This document shows positions 16,794 to 29,700 of a stretch of DNA of 64,000 nt, piece by piece. The translations under genes were made by a program, and so were the position numbers. The notes under the pieces are model-generated. The model searched no databases, was not told the DNA's origin, and was given only the letters and a program-made list of their open reading frames with translations. Numbering within the stretch: position 1 is the stretch's first letter; every line of letters begins with the position of its first letter. The stretch comes from Gammaproteobacteria bacterium (lineage in GTDB: Bacteria > Pseudomonadota > Gammaproteobacteria > Pseudomonadales > Halieaceae), in NCBI GenBank assembly GCA_030433415.1, contig JAUIMF010000002.1, positions 81,164-145,163 on the forward strand, in the 5' to 3' direction.

Positions 16794-17531
16794 ATGTGGA
16801 CCTTCTTTCACAAGCTGGGGTCTCCGCCCTGGCTGTACACCATCTCCGGTCAGATACTTCGTTGGCTGCTGCCTGCGGCGTTGCTCGCGCTTGTCGTGGG
16901 GATGTGCTGGGGTTTGCTCTTTACCGCCCCGGATTTTCGCCAGGGCAACAGCTATCGCATTATCTACATTCATGTGCCCGCCGCGGTGGTTGCCCTGGGG
17001 GGCTACTACATCATGGCCATCGCCGGTGCCATCAGCCTGATCTGGAAGATGAAGATGGCCGACATCGCCATGTTGGCCGCGGCTCCCGTGGGCGCCGCCC
17101 TGACATTCATCGCTTTGGTGACCGGTTCCATATGGGGCAAGCCCACCTGGGGCACCTGGTGGGTGTGGGATGCCCGTATCACCTCGATGTTGATTCTGTT
17201 GTTTTTGTACCTCGGCGTGATGGCGTTGTATGAGGCCTACGACAACAAGGTGGCGGCGTCGCGAGCGTGTGCCGTGCTGGCGTTGGTGGGTACGGTGAAC
17301 ATTCCTATCATCTACAAGTCCGTGGACTGGTGGTACAGCCTGCACCAGCCAGCCTCGATCAAGTTCACCGGCGGCAGCACCATCGACCCCAGCATGCTTT
17401 ATCCGCTGCTGCTGTGCATCGTCGCGTTCTACGCGCTGTTCGCCTGTGCACTGATGGCAAATATGCGCGTGACAATTCTGGACCGTGAGCGGCGTACGGG
17501 CTGGGTCCGTCGTCTGGTCGAGGAATCCTGA
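16794..17531 (+). CDS. ccmC: Heme handling protein CcmC
   Basis: The 245-residue membrane protein has six helices and the tryptophan-rich WWD heme-binding motif (WGKPTWGTWWVWDARITS). Flanking conserved histidines lie in IIYIHVPAA and SLHQPAS. CcmC presents heme for covalent attachment to CcmE. The start MWTFFHKLGSPPWLY matches the family; a longer frame starts within ccmB but has no homologous content. Expression may come from its own promoter as well as from upstream. Confidence 0.95.
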   Translation: MWTFFHKLGSPPWLYTISGQILRWLLPAALLALVVGMCWGLLFTAPDFRQGNSYRIIYIHVPAAVVALGGYYIMAIAGAISLIWKMKMADIAMLAAAPVGAALTFIALVTGSIWGKPTWGTWWVWDARITSMLILLFLYLGVMALYEAYDNKVAASRACAVLALVGTVNIPIIYKSVDWWYSLHQPASIKFTGGSTIDPSMLYPLLLCIVAFYALFACALMANMRVTILDRERRTGWVRRLVEES

Positions 17532-17731
17532 TGTACTTTGACAGTGTCGCGGCGGTGCTGGCCATGGACGGGCACGGGCCCTATGTGTGGGCGGCCTATG
17601 GCATTACGCTGCTTGTGCTCGCCCAATTGCTGCTCTGGCCTGCGCGACGCCTCAAGCGACTGCGGCGAGAACTGCGCGGTGAGGTGCGTCGGCGCGAGGC
17701 CGTAAAAACGAATTCCGTGGAGACCTCCTGA
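17531..17731 (+). CDS. ccmD: Heme exporter small subunit CcmD
   Basis: The 66-residue protein has one transmembrane helix (about 18-37, YVWAAYGITLLVLAQLLLW) and a basic cytoplasmic tail (RRLKRLRRELRGEVRRREA), the usual CcmD layout. It is needed for release of holo-CcmE from the CcmABC complex. Its ATG overlaps the ccmC stop (TGATG), and ccmE follows after three bases. Confidence 0.92.
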   Translation: MYFDSVAAVLAMDGHGPYVWAAYGITLLVLAQLLLWPARRLKRLRRELRGEVRRREAVKTNSVETS

Positions 17732-17734
17732 GCC

Positions 17735-18178
17735 ATGCATCCCGTTCGTCGTCAGCGCCTGTGGGTTGTGCTGAGTATCGTGATTTTTTCGACCGCCGCC
17801 ATCGGCCTGGTGGTGTACGCCCTGCGTGGCAACATCAACCTGTTCTACCCCCCGATCGAGGTGGCCTCGGGTGCCGCGCCCCTCGATACGCCGATCCGTG
17901 TTGGTGGCATGGTGGTCGATGGCAGCGTGAAACGCGCCGACGACAGCCTCGAAGTGAGCTTCATGGTGACGGATTACCAGGCGACGGTGCCGGTGGTGTA
18001 CACGGGCATACTGCCGGACCTGTTTGCCGAGGGAGAGGGCGTCGTTGCCTCCGGGCGCCTGGACGCCAGTGGCACACTGCAGGCCGATGAAGTGCTGGCC
18101 AAGCATGACGAAAACTACATGCCTCCCGAGGTTGCCGAGGCCCTTGAGAACAGCGCTGCGAAGGGAGTCACGCCGTGA
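17735..18178 (+). CDS. ccmE: Periplasmic heme chaperone CcmE
   Basis: The 147-residue protein has an N-terminal membrane anchor (about 9-28) and an OB-fold periplasmic domain. The heme-binding histidine is H124 in [13 protein letters not shown], the canonical HxxxY type; Y128 is the axial ligand. CcmE carries heme from CcmABCD to the CcmFH ligation complex. Its stop overlaps the ccmF GTG as GTGA. Confidence 0.96.
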   Translation: MHPVRRQRLWVVLSIVIFSTAAIGLVVYALRGNINLFYPPIEVASGAAPLDTPIRVGGMVVDGSVKRADDSLEVSFMVTDYQATVPVVYTGILPDLFAEGEGVVASGRLDASGTLQADEVLAKHDENYMPPEVAEALENSAAKGVTP

Positions 18179-20148
18179 TTCCGGAGCTGGGACACTTCGC
18201 GCTGGTGCTGGCCCTGGTGCTGGCGGTGGTGCTGGCGGTGGTGCCCATGGCGGCCAGTTTTCAGGGCCGTTACGCCGCGATGCGTCTGGCGCCAACGCTG
18301 GCTACGGCCGTGGCGGTGTTTACCTCAATCAGTTTCGCGTGCCTGGCCACGGCTTTTTTGCAGGATGATTTTTCTGTACGTGTGGTGGCCGCGAACAGCA
18401 ACAGCCTGCTGCCACCCATGTACAAGTTCTCTGCTGTGTGGGGGAATCACGAAGGCTCGCTGCTGCTCTGGGCCCTGATTCTGTCCTACTGGCTGGCGGC
18501 GGTGGCCGCCTTCAGCCAGGGGCTACCGACCATCATGTTGGCGCGGGTGCTGGCGGTGATGGGCGCCATCGCCGTGGGGTTCCTGTCGTTCAGCCTGCTC
18601 ACGTCCAATCCCTTTGAGCGAATCCTGCCCGGCGTGCCCGCCGACGGCAACGATCTCAACCCGCTGTTGCAGGACCCGGGATTGATCATCCATCCGCCGC
18701 TGCTGTACATGGGGTATGTCGGCTTCAGCGTCGCCTTTGCCTTTGCCGTCGCCGCGCTGCTGGGAGGGCGACTCGATGCCGCCTGGGCGCGCTGGTCGCG
18801 GCCATGGACCAATGTGGCCTGGGCCTTTCTCAGCCTCGGCATTATGCTCGGCAGTTGGTGGGCCTACTACGAACTGGGCTGGGGTGGCTGGTGGTTCTGG
18901 GACCCGGTGGAGAACGCTTCGTTCATGCCCTGGCTGGCGGGCACGGCCCTGATCCATTCCCTGGCCGTGACCGAAAAGCGAGGCCTGTTTCGTAGCTGGA
19001 CCGTACTGCTGGCCATATTTGCCTTCTCGCTGAGCCTGCTGGGTACCTTCCTTGTACGCTCCGGCGTGCTGACCTCGGTGCATGCGTTTGCAGCGGACCC
19101 CGCACGCGGTCTGTTTGTGCTGATTTTTCTGGCGATTGTGGTCGGCGGGTCACTCACGCTCTACGCCCTGCGCGCGCCCGCAGTGCGCAGCCATATCAGC
19201 TTTGGCACCGTGTCGCGCGAGTCGCTGTTGCTGCTCAATAACGTCGTTTTTCTTGTTGCCACGCTCACGGTGCTCTTCGGCACGCTGTTCCCGCTGCTGA
19301 TGGATGCCCTGGGGCAGGGCAAGTATTCCGTCGGGCCGCCGTACTTCAACGCCGTGTTCGTGCCCCTTATGGCACTGCTGGTGCCCTTTATGGGTGTGGG
19401 GCCGCTGTCGCGCTGGCGCGATGACAGCCTGCACCGCTGGAAGAGCCGTATGCTGCTGCCCGGTGTCATCGTTGTGATTCTGGCGGTGGTGCTGCCGTTC
19501 ATTGCAGATCAGGGATTCAATCTGTGGGTGGCCCTGGCGATACTGTTGGCGGGCTGGCTGGTTGCGGGACTGTGGCAGGATTTCGCCGAGCGGCGGCGCA
19601 ATAGTCCCAGTCTACTGCGCAGCCTGCGTCGCCAGTCACCGAGTTACTGGGCGATGGTGCTGGCCCATACGGGCTTTGCCGCCGCGATTGTCGGTGTCGT
19701 TGCCACCAGTCAGTACAGTATCGAGCGCGATTTGCGCATGGCGCCGGGAGACAGCGAAACGCTGGCCGGGTACCGGTTTGTCTTTAATGAGACGGCGCGC
19801 GTGCGTGGGCCGAACTACCTGGCGGATGCGGCGCGTTTCTCGGTGTATCGCAACGACCGCGAGGTCGCGTCACTGCAGGCCGAAAAACGGCGCTATCTCG
19901 CGTCGGGCTCGGTCATGACCGAGGCGGCGATTGATCCGGGGCTGTTTCGAGACCTTTACGTGGCCATGGGTGAGCCCGTCGGCACCGACGGCGCCTGGGC
20001 CATACGCCTGCATTACAAACCCATGGTGCGCTGGATGTGGCTGGGTGCGCTGCTCATGGGGGCCGCCGGTCTGCTGACGACCTTCGATCGACGCTACCGC
20101 CGCGAGCCGCGCGTGGCGCAGACGGAGGCTCCCCGTGCGCCGGCTTAA
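18175..20148 (+). CDS. ccmF: Cytochrome c heme lyase subunit CcmF
   Basis: The 657-residue polytopic protein with about 15 helices has the WWD motif [18 protein letters not shown] and the flanking conserved segments [16 protein letters not shown] and [17 protein letters not shown]. CcmF transfers heme from CcmE to apocytochromes together with CcmH and CcmI. Length is normal (E. coli 647). GTG start overlapping the ccmE stop. It overlaps ccmG by 14 bases. Confidence 0.97.
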   Translation: MIPELGHFALVLALVLAVVLAVVPMAASFQGRYAAMRLAPTLATAVAVFTSISFACLATAFLQDDFSVRVVAANSNSLLPPMYKFSAVWGNHEGSLLLWALILSYWLAAVAAFSQGLPTIMLARVLAVMGAIAVGFLSFSLLTSNPFERILPGVPADGNDLNPLLQDPGLIIHPPLLYMGYVGFSVAFAFAVAALLGGRLDAAWARWSRPWTNVAWAFLSLGIMLGSWWAYYELGWGGWWFWDPVENASFMPWLAGTALIHSLAVTEKRGLFRSWTVLLAIFAFSLSLLGTFLVRSGVLTSVHAFAADPARGLFVLIFLAIVVGGSLTLYALRAPAVRSHISFGTVSRESLLLLNNVVFLVATLTVLFGTLFPLLMDALGQGKYSVGPPYFNAVFVPLMALLVPFMGVGPLSRWRDDSLHRWKSRMLLPGVIVVILAVVLPFIADQGFNLWVALAILLAGWLVAGLWQDFAERRRNSPSLLRSLRRQSPSYWAMVLAHTGFAAAIVGVVATSQYSIERDLRMAPGDSETLAGYRFVFNETARVRGPNYLADAARFSVYRNDREVASLQAEKRRYLASGSVMTEAAIDPGLFRDLYVAMGEPVGTDGAWAIRLHYKPMVRWMWLGALLMGAAGLLTTFDRRYRREPRVAQTEAPRAPA

Positions 20149-20674
20149 GCTCTTTTTGCCTCTGGGGATTTTTGCCCTGCTGGCGGTGCTGCTCTTTCGG
20201 GGATTGTCTCTGGATCCCCAGGCTTTGCCGTCGGCGCTGATTGATCGTCCGTTGCCTGCCTTTTCGCTGCCGTCCCTGGCCGGTGACAAGACCCTGACCC
20301 CAGATGGACTCATTGGAGAGCCTTTTCTGCTGAACGTCTGGGCGACCTGGTGCATCTCCTGCCGGGTGGAGCATCCCTATCTGCAGCGTCTTGCCGCAGA
20401 AGAGGCGGTGGTGATCTACGGCGTGAATTATAAGGATGACAGCGCCGCCGCCCGTGCCTGGCTGGCGGAGCTGGGTGATCCCTATGTGGCGAGCATCGTC
20501 GATCGCGAAGGCAGCCTGGGACTGGATCTTGGCGTTTACGGCGCACCGGAGACCTATTTTGTCGATGCAGATGGGGTGATCCGTTATCGCCACGTGGGCG
20601 TGATTGACGAGCGGATCTGGACCGAGCGTCTGCAGCCGATCTACCAACAGCTACGCACGGAGGCGGGGCGATGA
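20135..20674 (+). CDS. ccmG: Thiol:disulfide interchange protein CcmG/DsbE
   Basis: The 179-residue membrane-anchored thioredoxin has an N-terminal helix (about 4-22) and active site WCISC (C73, C76) in FLLNVWATWCISCRVEHP, with the family's acidic-site and cis-Pro region GAPETYFVD. It keeps apocytochrome c cysteines reduced for heme ligation. GTG start inside ccmF; its end overlaps the ccmH ATG as ATGA. Confidence 0.95.
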   Translation: MRRLKLFLPLGIFALLAVLLFRGLSLDPQALPSALIDRPLPAFSLPSLAGDKTLTPDGLIGEPFLLNVWATWCISCRVEHPYLQRLAAEEAVVIYGVNYKDDSAAARAWLAELGDPYVASIVDREGSLGLDLGVYGAPETYFVDADGVIRYRHVGVIDERIWTERLQPIYQQLRTEAGR

Positions 20675-21144
20675 GTGCGCTGCGTGCATTGTTTGCCGGT
20701 CTGCTGGCATGGACCTTACTGGTTGCACCGGTGTCTGCGGTGATCGAAACCTACGAATTCAGCTCACCGGAGCTCGAAAAACGCTATCACCGTCTCAGCC
20801 AGGAACTGCGCTGTCCCAAATGCCAGAACCAGAACATTGCCGACTCCAACGCGCCCATATCCCAGGATTTGCGCCAGTTGGTGTACCAGCAGTTGGAGGC
20901 CGGTGCGTCGGACGATGCGATTCTCGACGACATGGTGCGCCGTTATGGTGAATTCGTCCGTTATCGCCCCGATACCGAGGGTGCAGCCCTGTGGCTGTGG
21001 TTGGCACCGGTCGCGTTGCTGGGAACCGGGCTGGTGGTGCTGGTACTGATGCTGCGCCGCGGCGGTGCCGTGGCCGAGGCGCCGGTTCTGTCCGATGAAG
21101 ATCGGGAGCGCCTGGACAAGCTGATTGCCGAGGACGACCAGTGA
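20671..21144 (+). CDS. ccmH: Cytochrome c maturation thiol-oxidoreductase CcmH
   Basis: The 157-residue protein has a signal sequence or anchor, the redox motif LRCPKCQNQNIADSNA (C48, C51), and a C-terminal transmembrane helix (about 109-128). It matches the short CcmH (N-terminal domain) found where CcmI is a separate gene. It acts with CcmG to reduce apocytochrome and with CcmF in ligation. Its stop overlaps the ccmI GTG. Confidence 0.95.
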   Translation: MSALRALFAGLLAWTLLVAPVSAVIETYEFSSPELEKRYHRLSQELRCPKCQNQNIADSNAPISQDLRQLVYQQLEAGASDDAILDDMVRRYGEFVRYRPDTEGAALWLWLAPVALLGTGLVVLVLMLRRGGAVAEAPVLSDEDRERLDKLIAEDDQ

Positions 21145-22334
21145 GCGTGTTCCTGATCGGTGCCCTTGTGCTACTGGTGTTGGCGGCGGTGCTGCTGTGG
21201 CCTCGCGATCGTGCGCCACGGGCGGCGGATGCGGATGACCCTAACCTCGGCTGGTACCGGCAACGGCGCGACGAGCTTGCTGACCAAGACCCGGTGCTAA
21301 TGGAAGAAGCCCGCCTGCGACTGCTGGAGGACGGCACTGGCGGCACAAACGCAGCGACTGATACACCTGACGTGCGTTCGACGCGGTGGCCGGGGCTGCT
21401 CCTCGTCGCGGTGGTGATTATCTCGGTACCACTGATCTATCAGCAGACGGGATCCCTGGAAGATGTGCTGATCCATGATGCCCTGGGGCAACTGACACCC
21501 GAAGACAGCGAGGAGGCCCGCGATGCCCTGGTCGCGCGCATCGAGGCCCGCAGCCGGGATCGGGAGGACAACCTGCAGTACCTGGGGCTGCTCGGGCGGC
21601 TGTACATGGCCGCCGAGGACTACGCGGGAGCACGCGACAGTTTCGGCCGTCTGGCGGTACTGGCTCCCGAGGATCCCCAGGCTCTGGCGCTGGCGGCACA
21701 GGCGCGTTTTCTCGCCGCCGGGCGGGTGTTGGATCAGCAGGCCCAGTTGTTTGCCGAGCAGGCTCTCGCGCTGGACCCGCAGCAGCGCACGGCGCTGGGG
21801 CTGCTGGGCATGGCGTCCTTCGAGGCGGGGGCCTACAGTGCAGCGGTGACCTACTGGGGTCGTCTTCAGGCCATGGAGACACCTGACTCCCCCGGCTATC
21901 GCATGCTCGAGGATGTGCTGACGCTGGCGCGCGAGCGTGCCGGTATACCCGCGCCCGAGGTTGCTGGTAGTGCGCCGGCCGCCGTCGACGGTCCGCGCAT
22001 CGCCGTTGACCTGCGCCTGGCCGAAGGCCTGAGCGCCGATCCCCAGGCAACGGTCTACGTTTTCGCCCGCCGGGCGGGAACTGGCGGCATGCCCGTGGCC
22101 GTGCGCCGCCTCAGCGCCGGGCAACTGCCCATGAGTTTTGAACTCAGAGATGCGGACGCTATGGCCGGGCAAAAGCTCAGCGAAGCGGGTCCGGTCACGG
22201 TCACGGCACAACTGTCGCGCAATGGTCAGCCGGGTGCGGCGAACGCCCGGTTCCTCGGTCAGAGTGACCCCGTGGAGGCCTCCGCCAGCGCAGCGGTGAG
22301 CATCGAGCTGCGCGAGACCAGCGCCGAAAGCTGA
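21141..22334 (+). CDS. ccmI: Apocytochrome c chaperone CcmI (TPR)
   Basis: The 397 residues comprise two membrane helices (about 3-20 and 78-96) separated by a cytoplasmic loop, then periplasmic TPR helices (about 130-260, e.g. LQYLGLLGRLYMAAEDY), and a C-terminal beta-rich domain (RIAVDLRLAEGLSADP). CcmI holds apocytochrome C-termini for the heme lyase. GTG start overlaps ccmH as GTGA. It is the last gene of the cluster; a hairpin follows at 22351. Confidence 0.92.
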   Translation: MSVFLIGALVLLVLAAVLLWPRDRAPRAADADDPNLGWYRQRRDELADQDPVLMEEARLRLLEDGTGGTNAATDTPDVRSTRWPGLLLVAVVIISVPLIYQQTGSLEDVLIHDALGQLTPEDSEEARDALVARIEARSRDREDNLQYLGLLGRLYMAAEDYAGARDSFGRLAVLAPEDPQALALAAQARFLAAGRVLDQQAQLFAEQALALDPQQRTALGLLGMASFEAGAYSAAVTYWGRLQAMETPDSPGYRMLEDVLTLARERAGIPAPEVAGSAPAAVDGPRIAVDLRLAEGLSADPQATVYVFARRAGTGGMPVAVRRLSAGQLPMSFELRDADAMAGQKLSEAGPVTVTAQLSRNGQPGAANARFLGQSDPVEASASAAVSIELRETSAES

Positions 22335-22350
22335 AGATTTGCGTCGGGCA

Positions 22351-22380
22351 TAGTGTTATCTGTTTAAAGCAGATACACTA
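22351..22380 (+). terminator. Hairpin after ccmI, possible terminator or smc leader element
   Basis: TAGTGTTATCTG (22351-22362) pairs with CAGATACACTA (22370-22380), giving an 11-bp stem with one bulged T and a 7-base loop (TTTAAAG). No T-run follows, so factor-independent termination is not assured. It is the only strong structure in the 158-base ccmI-smc gap; the rest of the gap is A-rich, with a GGGAG 13 bases before the smc ATG. Confidence 0.4.
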
Positions 22381-22492
22381 CATCTTGTGGTCGACAATTT
22401 CGGTCGGCAAGGCCAAAAACCTCAGCTAAACCCAAAAAAACATCTAGCAACTTCAATAAAAACAGTAAGTTGCGGGAGATAGTTAAACTCGA

Positions 22493-25400
22493 ATGCGACT
22501 TAAGTCAATCAAGCTTGCGGGATTCAAGTCCTTCGTGGACCCCACGACTGCCCATTTTCCGAGCAATATGAGCGCCGTCGTTGGCCCCAACGGCTGTGGC
22601 AAATCCAATATTATCGACGCTGTGCGCTGGGTGATGGGCGAAAGCTCGGCGAAAAACCTGCGCGGTGAGTCCATGGCCGACGTGATCTTCAATGGCTCGG
22701 GCAATCGCCAGCCGGTCGGTCAGGCGTCCATCGAACTGGTCTTTGACAACAGCGAGGGCAAGATCGGCGGCGAGTACGCCAGCTACAGCGAGATCTCGAC
22801 CCGTCGCCAGGTCACTCGTGACGGTCAGTCGGAGTATTTTCTCAACGGCACCAAATGCCGCCGTCGCGATATCACCGATATTTTCCTCGGCACGGGGCTG
22901 GGTCCGCGTAGTTACGCGATCATCGAGCAGGGCATGATCTCGCGGCTTATCGAATCCAAGCCCGAAGAGCTGCGGGTATTCATCGAAGAGGCGGCGGGTA
23001 TCTCCAAGTACAAGGAGCGGCGCCGCGAGACTGAGTCGCGTATGCGTCGCACCCTCGAAAACCTTGAGCGCCTGACGGACCTGCGTGACGAACTGGGGCG
23101 CCAGCTCCAGCACCTGGAGCGCCAGTCCCAGGCCGCCGAAAAATACCGCACGCTCAAGCGCGAAGAGCGGGAACTGCGCCAGCGGCTCCTGGCCGCCAGG
23201 ATTCGCGAATTGAGAGCGCGCCAGGAAGTGGCAGCGCACGAGGTCCGCGAAGAAGAAGTGCGCCTCGAAGCGGTCTACGCGGAGCAGCAGGCGATCGACA
23301 CCGCGCTGGAGCAGCACCGCGTCAATTACAGCGAACGCAACGACGCACTTGTCGAGGTGCAGGGTCGCTTCTATGCCATTGGCGCCGAAGTGAGTCGTAT
23401 AGAACAGGAGATCCGTTATCAGGGCGAGCGCGCCGAGCAGCTGTCGAATGATCTGCACAGTACTCGGGCCGGGCTCGAGCAGGCCCAGCGCCATGTGACC
23501 GACGATGGTGAGCGTCTGACGGGCTGGGAGCGCGAGCTGGCGGAACTGACGCCGGCGCTGGAGGCAAACAAGGTGGCCAGCGCCGCCGCGAGCGCGGCGC
23601 TCGAAGAGGCAGAAAAGCGCATGCAGTCCTGGCAGTCGGACTGGGACGAGTTCAACCAGAAGGCGGCGGTGCCCCGTCAGCAGGCCGAGGTGCAGCAGTC
23701 CCGTATTCAGCATCTGGAACACTCGCTGGGCCGCTTGCAGCGACGCAGGGATCAGCTGGTGCAGGAGCGCGATGCGCAGGGCGATGACGCGGCCGTGCAG
23801 ACCCTAGAAGAACTGCGCCGAACCCTTGCCGAGGCCGAGTCCGGAGCGACGGCGGCGACGGAGCAGGTTGAAACCATTGAAGGCCGTCTCACCGCGCTTC
23901 GCCAGGAGCGTCGCAGCGCGCAGGAATCCCTCAATGAAGAGCGCTCGCGGCTGCAGGTGAAACGCGGTCGCCAGGCGTCCCTCGAGGCCCTGCAGCAGGC
24001 GGCCAAGGAACGCGCCGAAGGCGGCAAGGTAGGGCAGTGGTTGCGCGAGCGCGGCCTTGCGGATAACCCGCGCCTGCTCGATGAGTTGCAGGTCGAGCCG
24101 CGCTGGCAGCGTGCGGTTGAAGTGGTACTGGGCAATGCACTGCAGGCCATCTGTGTCGATGACCTGCGGGATCTGGATCAGGCCATGGATCACCTCAAGG
24201 GTGACATGACGATCATCGAGGCGGGGGCGGCCGTCTCTACTGCCGAGGATTCCCTGGCCCGACGCCTGCAGGGCACGAGCCGCGCGGCGGCGTTGTTGGC
24301 GGGCGTACGCTGCGCTGACAATGCGGAAGAAGCGCATCGCCGGCGCCGGGATCTCGCTCCGGGGGAGTCCCTGATAACGCCCGAGGGAGTGTGGTTTGGT
24401 CGCAACTGGGTGCGTAGCGTCAATGGTGCCGAGTCCGAGGAAGGACTCATCGGGCGCCAACGCGAACTCGAGACGCTGCAACGCGAAGTCGAGGAGCTCG
24501 CTGAGGCCGAGCGTCGTGCGGTCGCTGCGCTGGGTGAGCTGGATCGCAACGTCAGTACGGCCGAGAACGAGCTGCGCGAGGCGCGTTCAGCGGCGAACCG
24601 CGCCGGCGCCGTGCGTGGCGATGCGCTGGCCAAGCTCCGCGCCGAAGAAGCCCGTCAGGAGCAGGTACTGAAACGCCGTGAACGTCTTGACGGTGAACTC
24701 AACGATACGGCCTCCCAGCTCGAACAGGAGACGGCAGCCATGAGCGAGGCGCGCTCTCGCCTTGCCGATGCCATCGAATCCATGGACGGTGACGAGACCG
24801 CCCGCGAGTCACGCCTGAAGGAGCGCGAGGCGCTGCGCAGCGCATTGGATGAGGCGCGGTCCCACGCCCACCGCAGTCGCGACGAGGCGCATCAGGGCGC
24901 GTTGCGGCACCAGTCCCTGGTCACCCAGAGCGAGACGATTCGCGACGCTCTGGCGCGTAGCCGCGAACAGGTGAAGGTCCTTGGCGAACGCCTGGAGTCC
25001 CTGGAGAGCGCCCGCACCGAGAATGACGCACCACTGGCGGGTCTTAAGGACCAGCTTGAGAGCCAGTTGGCCCTGCGCCTCGAGTCCGAGACGCACCTCA
25101 CCAGCGCCCGCCAGGCCCTGGCCGAAGTGGAGCATGCCCTGCGCGAGGCGGAGCAGGAACGCCTGCGTGTGGAGCAGAAGGCCGGCTCCCTGCGCGAGCA
25201 GCTCGAACGCAAGCGCCTGGCGCTGTCTGGCCTGGAGCACGAGCAGTCAACGCTCGCCACGCAATTGGTGGACATTCACGGTGACCTGGATGCGCTGCTT
25301 GAGGCGCTCGACGAGACGGTGGATATGCAGGCCTGGGAGCGTGAGCTCGAACGCTATGCCAACCGCATAACGCGCCTGGGGCCCATCAACCTCGCCGCCG

Positions 25401-25990
25401 TGGACGAGTACAAGCAGCAGTCTGAGCGCAAACACTATCTGGATGCGCAGAACGAGGACCTGGAATCCGCGCTGGAGACGCTCGAATCGGCAATCCGCAA
25501 GATCGATCGCGAGACCCGCAGTCGCTTCAAGGACACCTTCGACCAGGTGAACAGCGGCCTGCAGGAGCTGTTCCCGAAGGTCTTTGGTGGCGGTTCGGCG
25601 AGCCTCGAGATGACCGGTGAAGACCTGCTGGATACGGGTGTATCGATTCTCGCTCGCCCGCCCGGCAAGAAAAACAGCACGATTCACCTGCTCTCGGGCG
25701 GTGAGAAGGCTCTGACAGCCATCGCTCTGGTATTCTCGATCTTCCAGCTCAACCCCGCCCCGTTCTGTATGTTGGACGAGGTGGATGCGCCGCTGGATGA
25801 CGCCAACGTTGGGCGCTATGCCCGCATGGTCAAAGAGATGTCCGAGAAGGTGCAGTTCGTGTTCATCACCCACAACAAGATCACCATGGAAATGGCGGAT
25901 CAGCTCATGGGTGTGACGATGCATGAACCCGGTGTGTCACGCCTGGTTACCGTGGACGTAGAGGAAGCCGCAGAACTGGCGGCGAGCTGA
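22493..25990 (+). CDS. smc: Chromosome segregation ATPase SMC
   Basis: The 1165-residue protein has an N-terminal ATPase half with Walker A GPNGCGKSN (31-39). Two long coiled coils (about 165-500 and 680-1000) flank a hinge domain (about 510-640, GQWLRERGLADNPRLLDEL). The C-terminal half has the signature LLSGGEKALTAIALVFSIF and Walker B MLDEVDAPLDDAN. It organises and segregates the chromosome with ScpA and ScpB, which are not in this window. Its presence with zipA and ligA downstream follows the Pseudomonas order smc-zipA-ligA. Length is normal for proteobacterial SMC. Confidence 0.97.
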   Translation: MRLKSIKLAGFKSFVDPTTAHFPSNMSAVVGPNGCGKSNIIDAVRWVMGESSAKNLRGESMADVIFNGSGNRQPVGQASIELVFDNSEGKIGGEYASYSEISTRRQVTRDGQSEYFLNGTKCRRRDITDIFLGTGLGPRSYAIIEQGMISRLIESKPEELRVFIEEAAGISKYKERRRETESRMRRTLENLERLTDLRDELGRQLQHLERQSQAAEKYRTLKREERELRQRLLAARIRELRARQEVAAHEVREEEVRLEAVYAEQQAIDTALEQHRVNYSERNDALVEVQGRFYAIGAEVSRIEQEIRYQGERAEQLSNDLHSTRAGLEQAQRHVTDDGERLTGWERELAELTPALEANKVASAAASAALEEAEKRMQSWQSDWDEFNQKAAVPRQQAEVQQSRIQHLEHSLGRLQRRRDQLVQERDAQGDDAAVQTLEELRRTLAEAESGATAATEQVETIEGRLTALRQERRSAQESLNEERSRLQVKRGRQASLEALQQAAKERAEGGKVGQWLRERGLADNPRLLDELQVEPRWQRAVEVVLGNALQAICVDDLRDLDQAMDHLKGDMTIIEAGAAVSTAEDSLARRLQGTSRAAALLAGVRCADNAEEAHRRRRDLAPGESLITPEGVWFGRNWVRSVNGAESEEGLIGRQRELETLQREVEELAEAERRAVAALGELDRNVSTAENELREARSAANRAGAVRGDALAKLRAEEARQEQVLKRRERLDGELNDTASQLEQETAAMSEARSRLADAIESMDGDETARESRLKEREALRSALDEARSHAHRSRDEAHQGALRHQSLVTQSETIRDALARSREQVKVLGERLESLESARTENDAPLAGLKDQLESQLALRLESETHLTSARQALAEVEHALREAEQERLRVEQKAGSLREQLERKRLALSGLEHEQSTLATQLVDIHGDLDALLEALDETVDMQAWERELERYANRITRLGPINLAAVDEYKQQSERKHYLDAQNEDLESALETLESAIRKIDRETRSRFKDTFDQVNSGLQELFPKVFGGGSASLEMTGEDLLDTGVSILARPPGKKNSTIHLLSGGEKALTAIALVFSIFQLNPAPFCMLDEVDAPLDDANVGRYARMVKEMSEKVQFVFITHNKITMEMADQLMGVTMHEPGVSRLVTVDVEEAAELAAS

Positions 25991-26008
25991 GCAGGGGAGA
26001 TTACGGTA

Positions 26009-29603
<3,595 letters not shown>

Positions 29604-29635
29604 TTGTGACGCTTGTGTGTCATTCTTTGCCTGAT

Positions 29636-29653
29636 TTGTCATGGAAATGTCAT
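29636..29653 (+). promoter_or_regulatory. Pho box upstream of phoB
   Basis: TTGTCAT at 29636 and ATGTCAT at 29647 are exactly 11 bases apart with a GGAA spacer, the classic two-repeat PhoB site. A further GTGTCAT at 29617 is out of phase. The phoB ATG is 47 bases downstream of the box, the same distance as between the last Pho repeat and the Na+/Pi transporter ATG. Confidence 0.7.
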
Positions 29654-29700
29654 AAGCCCACTGCACCATGCGCGTGCCCGGTGAGCGCAGTGGAAGTGTT

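Noticed and set aside
29617..29623. Third Pho repeat GTGTCAT before phoB
   Set aside because: It is 19 bases from the next unit, out of phase with the 11-bp period.
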